Source: Minisyncoccota bacterium (lineage in GTDB: Bacteria; Patescibacteriota; Minisyncoccia; Phycocordibacterales; GCA-2747955). Taken from it: 5,922 nt of DNA. This document shows positions 1 through 4,593 of the stretch, in pieces. The position numbers and the translations under genes are program-made. The DNA lies in assembly GCA_023143935.1 (NCBI GenBank), contig JAGLGQ010000120.1, positions 1 through 5,922 on the forward strand, read 5' to 3'. Below the pieces are notes generated by a model. The model made no database searches. It saw only the letters and a list, made by a program, of their open reading frames with translations, and had not been told where the DNA came from. The first letter of the stretch is position 1, and each line of letters begins with the position of its first letter.

Positions 1-426
1 ATGAAAGTATTATTATTACAAAATGTTAAAAAACTTGGACAAAAAGGTCAGATAGTAGATGTTAAAGAAGGTTATGGAATAAATTTTTTAATTAAAAATG
101 GTCTAGCAAAATCAGCCACAGCCACTGTACAAAAAAGTGAAATTAAACAACAAATCCAAAGAGAAAATTCTAATAAAAAAAAATTAGAAAATAAATTAAA
201 AACATTCTCTGAAATAAACAAAGAAAAATTTATAATACAAAAAAATACAAATGAAAAAGGACATTTATTTGCCGGTATTAATAAAAAAGAAATTGCAAAA
301 ACAATTGGATTAGAAGAAAAAAATATTCTTTTAGAAAAAGACATCCGAGAAATTGGAGAATATGAAATAAAAGTTGTATTGGCAGAAAAAAAAGGAAAAA
401 TAAATTTAACAGTTGAAAAATTATAA
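1..426 (+). CDS. rplI: Large ribosomal subunit protein bL9
   Basis: bL9 binds 23S rRNA near the base of the L1 stalk and projects from the large subunit; in studied bacteria it helps hold the reading frame. The 141-residue product is slightly short of the usual ~148. It has the N-terminal RNA-binding domain (residues 1-50), with the family pattern of a VxLLxxVxxLGxxGxxVxVKxGYxxNFLIxxGLA run at residues 3-36. A lysine-rich connecting helix follows (about 41-75), then a compact C-terminal domain (about 76-141) with GHLFAGI at 87-93. The start is the first base of the window, so promoter and leader cannot be seen. It converges with tsaC, with 20 bases between the stop codons and no clear terminator there. 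From memory, several Patescibacteria lineages lack bL9, so its presence narrows the placement. Identification is secure. Confidence 0.97.
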   Translation: MKVLLLQNVKKLGQKGQIVDVKEGYGINFLIKNGLAKSATATVQKSEIKQQIQRENSNKKKLENKLKTFSEINKEKFIIQKNTNEKGHLFAGINKKEIAKTIGLEEKNILLEKDIREIGEYEIKVVLAEKKGKINLTVEKL

Positions 427-446
427 CTTTGGCTCAATAATTTAAC

Positions 447-977
447 CTACCTTAAAAAATTTATTATTAAAGAAGATGGGTTTTTTAATTCACCTTCATT
501 AATATAAAAATCTATTTTTTCCTTCATTTTTTTATTTAATTCTTCTGGCTTATAAATACATTTATCCCCAGAAACATTAGCGGATGTTGAAACAATGGGA
601 CCAACTTTTTTAATAAAACTTTTTAAACTTCTTTTTTTAGGTATTCTAAAAACTAAAGTATCAAAATCTCCCGAAATATATTTAAATTTTTGATTTTTAA
701 CTTCCAAAACAACAGACACGCTTTCAGTCCAAATTTTTTTCAAAAATTCTTTTTTTTGATTATCTAATTTAATATTAAATTTTTCTAAATCAGAAATATC
801 AGAAATTAAAATTATAAAACCTTTTTTGTTATTTCTTTTTTTTATTTCTTTTATTTTTTCTACCGCTTTTTTATCATTAATTAATGCAGAAAATCCATAA
901 ATAGTATCTGTCGGTAAAAGAAATACTTTGTCTTTTAAATTAATATCGGATAACTTTTTCCAATCCACTTTTTTCAT
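447..977 (-). CDS. tsaC: L-threonylcarbamoyladenylate synthase, TsaC/YrdC/Sua5 family
   Basis: This enzyme makes threonylcarbamoyl-AMP from threonine, bicarbonate and ATP, the first step of the t6A37 modification of tRNAs decoding ANN codons; it acts in the cytoplasm. The 176-residue protein covers the single YrdC domain with no Sua5 extension. Visible motifs are PTDTIYG (22-28), the KxR element with K47 and R49 (IKKRNNKKG, 45-53), FDTLVFRIP (105-113) and the STSANVSG nucleotide-binding signature (130-137). The loop that usually reads WPGPxT is WTESVS here (83-88), and the proline after KxR is asparagine. The start is set at the ATG at 977: the frame can be extended to a TTG at 1019, but the extra 14 residues are hydrophobic and unlike the family. 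An extended -10 lies 6 bases upstream, which predicts a leaderless mRNA. It is divergent from yidC. The family call is firm; the substitutions do not argue for loss of function. Confidence 0.93.
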   Translation of the reverse strand: MKKVDWKKLSDINLKDKVFLLPTDTIYGFSALINDKKAVEKIKEIKKRNNKKGFIILISDISDLEKFNIKLDNQKKEFLKKIWTESVSVVLEVKNQKFKYISGDFDTLVFRIPKKRSLKSFIKKVGPIVSTSANVSGDKCIYKPEELNKKMKEKIDFYINEGELKNPSSLIINFLR

Positions 978-983
978 ATTTTT

Positions 984-992
984 ATAATACCA
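984..992 (-). promoter_or_regulatory. Extended -10 promoter of tsaC
   Basis: Read on the minus strand, this is TGGTATTAT, an extended -10 (TGn followed by TATTAT). No convincing -35 hexamer is present, as expected for this class. Six bases separate the hexamer from the ATG at 977, so transcription starting about 7 bases downstream would begin at or next to the A of the start codon. No Shine-Dalgarno sequence is present upstream of that ATG. The leaderless start is inferred from spacing alone. Confidence 0.55.
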
Positions 993-1006
993 AAAAGAAA
1001 GAAAAA

Positions 1007-1015
1007 TGATATAAT
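1007..1015 (+). promoter_or_regulatory. Extended -10 promoter of yidC
   Basis: TGATATAAT is a perfect extended -10 (TGn + TATAAT), with no matching -35 hexamer 17 bases upstream. The expected start near 1022 gives a leader of about 25 bases before the ATG at 1048, without a purine-rich ribosome binding site. The 15 bases at 1001-1015 (GAAAAATGATATAAT) recur exactly before rmuC on the other strand. The -10 of the divergent tsaC promoter lies about 20 bases away, so the two promoters share DNA. Confidence 0.7.
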
Positions 1016-1047
1016 ACAAAGGTTTTAAAAATTAACCCAATAAAATT

Positions 1048-1806
1048 ATGTTTGACACTTTTTTTTATAATCCAATATACAATTTAGTTATTCTATTATC
1101 TAATTATATAGTAGATGCTGGAATTGTAGTTATTATTACCACAATAATAATAAAATTTTTATTATTTCCTTTCTATAAAAAACAAATACACAACCAAATT
1201 GCTATGAAAAAAGCAAAACCAGAACTTGATAATGTTAAAGAAAAATACAAAAATAAAAATCTTTCTAAAGAAGAAAAACAAGCCATAGCCATGGAGACAA
1301 TGGGGCTTTATAAAAAATATGGTATTAGACCATTTTCAATGATTCTTCTTTTAATTCTTCAAATCCCTATTTTATTTGCTTTATATTGGGTTTTTTACAA
1401 AGGTGGTTTACCAGAAATTGATTCAGAAGTTTTATATTCATTTGTATCCGAACCAAAAGAAATCGTAATGAACTTTTTGGGCTTATTTCCACTAAAAGAA
1501 TCTAGTATCTTTTTGGCAGCTTTGGCTGGGATAACACAATTTTTACATTTTAGTATATCAATGCCAGATGTAAAATTTTCTGATATAAAAAAGAAAGGAG
1601 GAAAAATGTCAGAAGATTTTGCAAATTCTATGCAAGTTAATTTAAAATTTGGATTACCAATTTTTATATTTTTCATTTTAGCCACCGCACTAAATTCCGC
1701 AGTTGCCCTTTATTGGATAACCTCTAATGTGTTTATGACTACTCAAGAATATTTTATGCGAAACAAAAAAGCCGAAATAAAAGAATTAGATAAAAATAAT
1801 AAATAG
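1048..1806 (+). CDS. yidC: Membrane protein insertase YidC/Oxa1, short form
   Basis: YidC inserts membrane proteins, alone or with SecYEG. The 252-residue product is the short type lacking the large periplasmic domain of proteobacteria. In order: an amphipathic/hydrophobic N-terminus (8-20), TM1 (about 22-42), a charged cytoplasmic hairpin (43-95; KKAKPEL at 54-60 is a family pattern), TM2 (97-118), an outside segment with GLPEIDSEVLYSF (120-132), TM3 (about 152-172), a cytoplasmic loop (173-200), and TM4-TM5 (201-233), ending in a lysine-rich tail that can contact the ribosome. There is no cleavable signal peptide or lipobox cysteine. The conserved groove arginine in TM1 is lysine (K36, within IIIKFLLFPF). 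Its stop codon TAG (1804-1806) lies inside a long inverted repeat. It is transcribed from its own promoter, divergently from tsaC; no rnpA or rpmH is adjacent, unlike many bacteria. Confidence 0.96.
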   Translation: MFDTFFYNPIYNLVILLSNYIVDAGIVVIITTIIIKFLLFPFYKKQIHNQIAMKKAKPELDNVKEKYKNKNLSKEEKQAIAMETMGLYKKYGIRPFSMILLLILQIPILFALYWVFYKGGLPEIDSEVLYSFVSEPKEIVMNFLGLFPLKESSIFLAALAGITQFLHFSISMPDVKFSDIKKKGGKMSEDFANSMQVNLKFGLPIFIFFILATALNSAVALYWITSNVFMTTQEYFMRNKKAEIKELDKNNK

Positions 1807-1842
1807 ATGCATCTATAGATGTATCTATAGATGCATCTATTT
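1801..1842. repeat. 42-base near-perfect palindrome of three tandem 12-base units; likely yidC terminator
   Basis: Arms 1801-1820 and 1823-1842 are exact reverse complements around a 2-base centre (GT). The same DNA reads as three head-to-tail 12-base units: ATAGATGCATCT at 1803-1814, ATAGATGTATCT at 1815-1826, ATAGATGCATCT at 1827-1838. Units one and three sit inside a 14-base perfect palindrome of their own (ATAGATGCATCTAT). The yidC stop codon lies in the left arm. On the plus strand the stem is followed by only four Ts and then AA, a modest U-tract, so termination of yidC is plausible but not certain. The repeated self-complementary units could instead be stacked sites for a dimeric protein. 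Confidence 0.85.
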
Positions 1843-1852
1843 TAATATAGAT

Positions 1853-1879
1853 AAAACAACCCAACATTTTTTCATAAAA
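1853..1879 (+). repeat. Imperfect direct repeat, copy 1 (AACCCAACA type)
   Basis: This copy has the form AAAA-C-AACCCAACA, then a T-rich run, C, ATAAAA. It matches 2041-2068 with about two substitutions and one missing base over 28 positions, same orientation, about 190 bases apart. It begins 10 bases after the 1801-1842 hairpin. No mobile-element gene is associated with it. Confidence 0.65.
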
Positions 1880-1913
1880 TTTATTATCATATTATTAATA
1901 ATATAATAATAAA
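1880..1913. repeat. A/T-only palindrome, 17-base arms with one mismatch
   Basis: Arms 1880-1896 and 1897-1913 are reverse complements except for C1888 opposite A1905; the central 16 bases (1889-1904) are perfect. There is no loop base, so as RNA the tip would have to open, and the stem would be weak because it contains no G:C pair. It lies between two G/C-containing repeat hairpins. Its role is unknown; it may be a fallback terminator or a cruciform-prone site. Confidence 0.6.
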
Positions 1914-1946
1914 AATTTTAACAATTTCATCACATTATTATTATTT

Positions 1947-1994
1947 AAAAATAGGTATAGTCTATACCTATACTATACCTATACTATACCTATT
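1947..1994 (-). terminator. Likely rmuC terminator built from three tandem 11-base units and one inverted copy
   Basis: On the plus strand, ATAGGTATAG (1951-1960) is followed by three direct copies of its reverse complement, CTATACCTAT, at 1962-1971, 1973-1982 and 1984-1993 (11-base period). Read on the minus strand, in the direction of rmuC, the three tandem copies come first, then the inverted copy, then TTTTT (1951 down to 1947). That is the layout of an intrinsic terminator. The single inverted copy can pair with any of the three; the farthest gives 11 pairs (1950-1960 with 1984-1994) and the nearest gives 8 pairs with a 5-base loop. It lies about 150 bases past the rmuC stop, so rmuC mRNA would carry a long 3' tail. 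Confidence 0.6.
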
Positions 1995-2040
1995 GAATTA
2001 ATGCCCACACCCTTTTTTTCTAACAACTTATTTTTTAAAC

Positions 2041-2068
2041 AAAATAACCCAACACTTTTTCTATAAAA
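2041..2068 (+). repeat. Imperfect direct repeat, copy 2 (AACCCAACA type)
   Basis: AAAATAACCCAACA followed by CTTTTTC and TATAAAA; partner of 1853-1879. The 12-base core AATAACCCAACA also occurs exactly at 3202-3213 inside rmuC (same strand), and a shorter relative (TTAACCCAAT) lies in the yidC leader at about 1031-1040. Function unknown. Confidence 0.6.
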
Positions 2069-2147
2069 CATTAAATAATTAAATATTCTATATATAACAA
2101 ATAAGACAAACGCTTTACAAATAAACTATTCCAACAAAAATACTAAA

Positions 2148-3260
2148 TTAATCTTTTGGTTTATCCAACAGCTCAAATTCCATTTTTTCTTCTTGTCCCG
2201 TAATTTTTATTACATCTTTATCAATCTTTCCAAATTCTTTTTGAGAAGAATTATAATGATTTACGACTGTTCCAAGTGAACTCCCTAATTTATCTTGAAA
2301 TGTTTTAAATGAATGCAAATGTTTATTCAAATTTTCCACTTTTTTTACAATCTCTCCTGCCTGTTTTTCTATCTTAATAGACCGCAACCCCTGCATCACT
2401 GTCTGTAAATAAGCATGTAATGTAGTTGGAGAAACTATAATTACCTTTTTATCACGAAAAGCATATTCCAAAAAATTCTTAGAATCCACTGTACCTATTT
2501 TAGAAATTAATAAATCATAATAAATACCTTCGGACGGAATAAACATAAAAGCAAAATCCATAGTCCCCTCTTTTGGTTTTATATATTTTGAAGTTTCTAA
2601 TATTCTTGTCTTCAAGTCACTCTTAAATCTTTTTTCCAACTCTATTTTTTTTTGCTCATCTTTTTCTGCAACTAAATGATTATAATTTTCTAAAGAAAAT
2701 TTAGAATCAATGGGCACAATACCATCTGGAAATTTTACAACAGCATCTACAATAGACCCGTCTTTAAAAGAATACTGAAAAGTATAATTCTCTGATGGTA
2801 AAATATTTTCAATAGTTTGCTCCAAAAAATACTCACCCAAAGCCCCCCTTTGTTTTGAATTTTGTAATATATCCTGCAAATTTCTTAACTGTTCCGTAAA
2901 ACCTACCACCTGCTCTGAACTCTTTTTAACCTCCCCAAGCTCAGAAGTAATATCTTTTATAAGTTTCTGTGATTCTTTAAACTGAAGCTCTGTTGATGCA
3001 GACATAGCTCTTTGGGATTCACTAAGTTTCTCGTTAAGTTTTTCTGAAATTTCCCCTTTTAATTTTTCATTAGAAATTTTTAAATCTTGATTTGATTTTA
3101 AAATTTCTTGAAGCTGTGCTTGAAGCATCATAAGAGACTGGTCATCTTTTTTTTCAGATAACTTTTCCGATAAAATGTTAAGATTTTTTTTAAAAAAGAA
3201 AAATAACCCAACAATTAAACCAACGACTGCAACAGTAAAAATAATAAAAAATATATCCAT
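2148..3260 (-). CDS. rmuC: RmuC family protein (DNA recombination/rearrangement-limiting, nuclease-like)
   Basis: RmuC in E. coli limits inversions at short inverted repeats; the family has a PD-(D/E)XK-like nuclease fold, though its biochemistry is poorly defined. From the ATG at 3260 the protein has 370 residues, shorter than the ~475 of E. coli. It has one N-terminal membrane anchor (about 2-23, followed by KK), a long coiled coil (about 28-135), then the RmuC domain (about 136-335). Visible family motifs are RGALGEYFLEQ (138-148, E143), VDAVVKFPDG (171-180, D172), PIDSKFSLENY (183-193, D185 and K187, the candidate metal site), MFIPSEG (239-245) and SPTTLHAYLQTV (277-288). A further in-frame ATG at 3269 would add three residues, but it overlaps the -10 of the predicted promoter, so 3260 is preferred and the mRNA would be essentially leaderless. 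Confidence 0.93.
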   Translation of the reverse strand: MDIFFIIFTVAVVGLIVGLFFFFKKNLNILSEKLSEKKDDQSLMMLQAQLQEILKSNQDLKISNEKLKGEISEKLNEKLSESQRAMSASTELQFKESQKLIKDITSELGEVKKSSEQVVGFTEQLRNLQDILQNSKQRGALGEYFLEQTIENILPSENYTFQYSFKDGSIVDAVVKFPDGIVPIDSKFSLENYNHLVAEKDEQKKIELEKRFKSDLKTRILETSKYIKPKEGTMDFAFMFIPSEGIYYDLLISKIGTVDSKNFLEYAFRDKKVIIVSPTTLHAYLQTVMQGLRSIKIEKQAGEIVKKVENLNKHLHSFKTFQDKLGSSLGTVVNHYNSSQKEFGKIDKDVIKITGQEEKMEFELLDKPKD

Positions 3261-3267
3261 AAAAAAC

Positions 3268-3276
3268 ATTATATCA
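3268..3276 (-). promoter_or_regulatory. Extended -10 promoter of rmuC, leaderless spacing
   Basis: On the minus strand this reads TGATATAAT, a perfect extended -10. The 15 bases at 3282-3268 (GAAAAATGATATAAT) are identical to 1001-1015 upstream of yidC. Seven bases separate the hexamer from the ATG at 3260, so the predicted transcription start falls on or one base before that codon. No -35 hexamer resembling TTGACA is found 16-18 bases upstream. The upstream ATG at 3269 uses the last bases of the hexamer itself. Confidence 0.7.
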
Positions 3277-3308
3277 TTTTTCCAGCACTTTTATTAAAAA
3301 ATTGTATT

Positions 3309-3335
3309 AAAAAATACATATTTAAATATGTATTT
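3309..3335 (-). terminator. Probable terminator of the infC-rpmI-rplT operon
   Basis: A perfect 24-base palindrome (3312-3335; each arm AAATACATATTT or its complement) lies 35 bases past the rplT stop. On the minus strand the stem runs straight into six Ts (3314 to 3309), with a second T run further on (3304-3299). The stem has only one G:C pair per arm, so it is weak by the usual standards. A second hairpin (3344-3352 with 3363-3371, nine A/T pairs, 10-base loop) starts at the rplT stop codon and may act with it. The terminator also separates the operon from rmuC, which has its own promoter. Confidence 0.6.
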
Positions 3336-3370
3336 ATTAATCTATTTTATATATTATAAAAAATATAAAA

Positions 3371-3718
3371 TTATTTAATTGTTTTTTCTACAATTTTAGC
3401 AAATATTTCTTTACTTTCTCGAGCTATTTGTGCCAACATTTTTCTATTTATAGAAAATTCTTTTTTGGTTAATAAATCAATAAATTTAGAATATGAAATA
3501 TTATGCTCTTTTAGTGCTGCCGATATTTGTATTTGCCACAACTTCCTAAATTCTCTTTTTTTCTTTCTTCTATGTGAAAAAGCGTGTTGTCCTGCTCTAA
3601 TTAACGCTTGTTTTGCTTGTTTAAACTTGGTGGATCTAGCATTTCTAAACCCCTTTGCTAACTTTAAAATTTTAGACTTTCTTTTATTTTTTAAAACTCC
3701 TCTTTTTACTCTTGTCAT
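3371..3718 (-). CDS. rplT: Large ribosomal subunit protein bL20
   Basis: bL20 is an early 23S rRNA-binding protein needed for 50S assembly, and in E. coli and Bacillus it represses its own operon. The 115-residue product is near the usual 117-118. The first ~60 residues form the basic RNA-binding extension (TRVKRGVLKNKRKSKILKLA at 2-21, GFRNARSTKFKQAKQALIRA at 23-42, HRRKKKREFRKLWQIQI about 49-65). The globular C-terminal domain follows, with SYSKFIDLLTKKEFSINRKMLAQIA. It is the last gene of the infC-rpmI-rplT set and starts 67 bases after the rpmI stop, room for an autoregulatory structure, but I could not recognise an L20 leader. There is no Shine-Dalgarno sequence before the ATG; an in-frame ATG at 3742 meets a stop after three codons. 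Confidence 0.97.
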   Translation of the reverse strand: MTRVKRGVLKNKRKSKILKLAKGFRNARSTKFKQAKQALIRAGQHAFSHRRKKKREFRKLWQIQISAALKEHNISYSKFIDLLTKKEFSINRKMLAQIARESKEIFAKIVEKTIK

Positions 3719-3785
3719 GTTGTTTTTTTATTACTCGGTCATCTTACTTAAAAAAATAAGGAACCCTGAGTTTATAATAATTGTT

Positions 3786-3977
3786 TTACTTTTTTGGTAA
3801 AACTGCTGATTTTATTTTATTTTTTAAATCAAAACTTCTTTTTTTCTTTTTGGATAAAGACTGAGCATTATTATGCTTTGCTTGAAAAGAACAATGTCCA
3901 GTTGACCGTCTTTGTATCTTTCCGTTTTTTGTTAGCTTCAATCTTTTAGCTACTGATTTATTTGTTTTTAATTTCAT
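3786..3977 (-). CDS. rpmI: Large ribosomal subunit protein bL35
   Basis: bL35 is a small basic large-subunit protein. The 63-residue product has the family start (KLKTNKSVAKRLKLTKNGKI, residues 2-21), then RR and a GH followed by an unusually Gln/Asn/Ser-rich middle (GHCSFQAKHNNAQSLSKKKK) where many homologues read more basic (GHxLxxKSxKRKR-like). It ends in the common basic tail (VLPKK). It starts two residues later than typical homologues (MPKMKT...), and no earlier in-frame start exists. The ATG lies inside the end of infC (20-base overlap), and no Shine-Dalgarno sequence precedes it, only an A-rich stretch, so its translation probably depends on ribosomes finishing infC. Confidence 0.95.
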   Translation of the reverse strand: MKLKTNKSVAKRLKLTKNGKIQRRSTGHCSFQAKHNNAQSLSKKKKRSFDLKNKIKSAVLPKK

Positions 3978-4563
3978 TTTCTTTTTTTTTAATTTCTTCT
4001 TTTGGTTCTAAAACTTCCTCTATATCTCTTTTATTTCCTTTCTCAAGAAATAAAGTTAACCCTTTCGGACTACTCTTTGGACCATCAGCAATTCTGTGTG
4101 GAATGGTAACTAATTTTAAAATTCTTTTTAACCGTTCTTCCAAAAAAGTTTTTTCTAAATATTTTACTCTACCTCTTAAAAACAAATCTAATTTTACTCT
4201 ATTTCCCTCTTCCAACCATTTAGATATATTTTTTGCTTTTAATATCAAATCTCCTTCTCCCGTACCAATCTTTACTTGAATATTTTTTGTTTCAACTGTC
4301 TTTTGTTTCGCCTTTGAATCTTTTAATTTCTTTTTCTGATCATACGAAAACTTTCCATAATCTGCAATCTGCACTAGGGGTGGATTAGAATTACTAGAAA
4401 TTTCTATTAAATCTAAATTTTCCTCTAACGCTTTTTTCAAAGCATCTTCTGAAGACATAGTTCCCAAATTACCCCTATCCGCAGATAAAACTCTTACCTC
4501 TGGATATCTTATTTGGTCATTAATTCTAACCCTTGGTTGATATTTTTTTCTTGGTTTAGCCAC
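3958..4563 (-). CDS. infC: Translation initiation factor IF-3
   Basis: IF3 binds the 30S subunit, blocks premature 50S joining and checks start codon and initiator tRNA. The 201-residue protein has the N-domain (about 10-75; RVRINDQIRYPEVRVL at 11-26, LDLIEISSNSNPPLVQIADYGKF at 50-72), a lysine-rich linker (73-90), the C-domain (about 91-175; NIQVKIGTGEGDL, then LFLRGRVKYLEKTFLEERLKRI about 127-148), and a charged tail (176-201, rich in E and K) absent from the ~180-residue E. coli protein. The start is GTG at 4563, the only candidate: an in-frame TGA lies three codons upstream. Many bacteria start infC with a codon IF3 discriminates against (AUU in E. coli); GTG is milder. It heads infC-rpmI-rplT and has its own promoter. 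No Shine-Dalgarno sequence is visible. Confidence 0.96.
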   Translation of the reverse strand: MAKPRKKYQPRVRINDQIRYPEVRVLSADRGNLGTMSSEDALKKALEENLDLIEISSNSNPPLVQIADYGKFSYDQKKKLKDSKAKQKTVETKNIQVKIGTGEGDLILKAKNISKWLEEGNRVKLDLFLRGRVKYLEKTFLEERLKRILKLVTIPHRIADGPKSSPKGLTLFLEKGNKRDIEEVLEPKEEIKKKENEIKNK

Positions 4564-4573
4564 AACTGTTCAT

Positions 4574-4589
4574 TTTGATAAAAATCAAA
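4574..4589 (-). promoter_or_regulatory. Small hairpin at the 5' end of the infC leader
   Basis: On the minus strand TTTGAT-TTTT-ATCAAA gives a perfect six-pair stem with a four-base loop. It covers the predicted transcription start (about 4587) and ends 10 bases before the GTG start of infC. It would cap a leader of only about 24 bases, placing structure where a Shine-Dalgarno sequence would normally sit. Most pairs are A:T, so it is weak. Confidence 0.4.
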
Positions 4590-4593
4590 CATA

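Larger units (their letters stand above)
1807..2147. other. Gene-free convergent intergenic region between yidC and rmuC
   Basis: These 341 bases lie between the stop codons of yidC (+) and rmuC (-). I find no plausible coding frame or tRNA. The left two thirds hold the end of the 1801-1842 palindrome, a direct repeat at 1853-1879, an A/T palindrome at 1880-1913 and a tandem/inverted repeat at 1950-1994. A second copy of the direct repeat is at 2041-2068. I see no structure in 2069-2147, which is mostly A/T with scattered CAAA-type words. The run at 2004-2021 (CCCACACC followed by seven Ts) is C-rich compared with its surroundings but has no pairing partner that I can find. Confidence 0.8.

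Noticed and set aside
72..437. Antisense open frame across rplI
   Set aside because: It mirrors a clear bL9 gene, has low-complexity F/S-rich composition and no family resemblance.
427..446. Bidirectional terminator between rplI and tsaC
   Set aside because: The 20 bases contain no inverted repeat I can support; termination may lie within the coding ends but is not visible.
978..1019. Longer TsaC N-terminus from the TTG at 1019
   Set aside because: The extra residues (MYYIIFLSFWYYKN) are unlike the family, would cover the predicted promoter, and need a rare start codon; ATG at 977 fits better.
1801..2068. CRISPR array or insertion-sequence remnant
   Set aside because: Repeat units are 11-12 bases and directly tandem, with no spacers; there are no cas genes, transposase fragment, terminal inverted repeats or target-site duplication.
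3731..3742. Three-codon open frame (M-T-E-stop) just upstream of rplT on the minus strand, as a leader peptide
   Set aside because: It is too short to distinguish from chance, has no SD, and no attenuator structure is evident around it.
3465..3800. Plus-strand open frame across rplT, and similar ones within infC, fusA and yidC
   Set aside because: They are hydrophobic or low-complexity shadows of well-recognised genes on the other strand.
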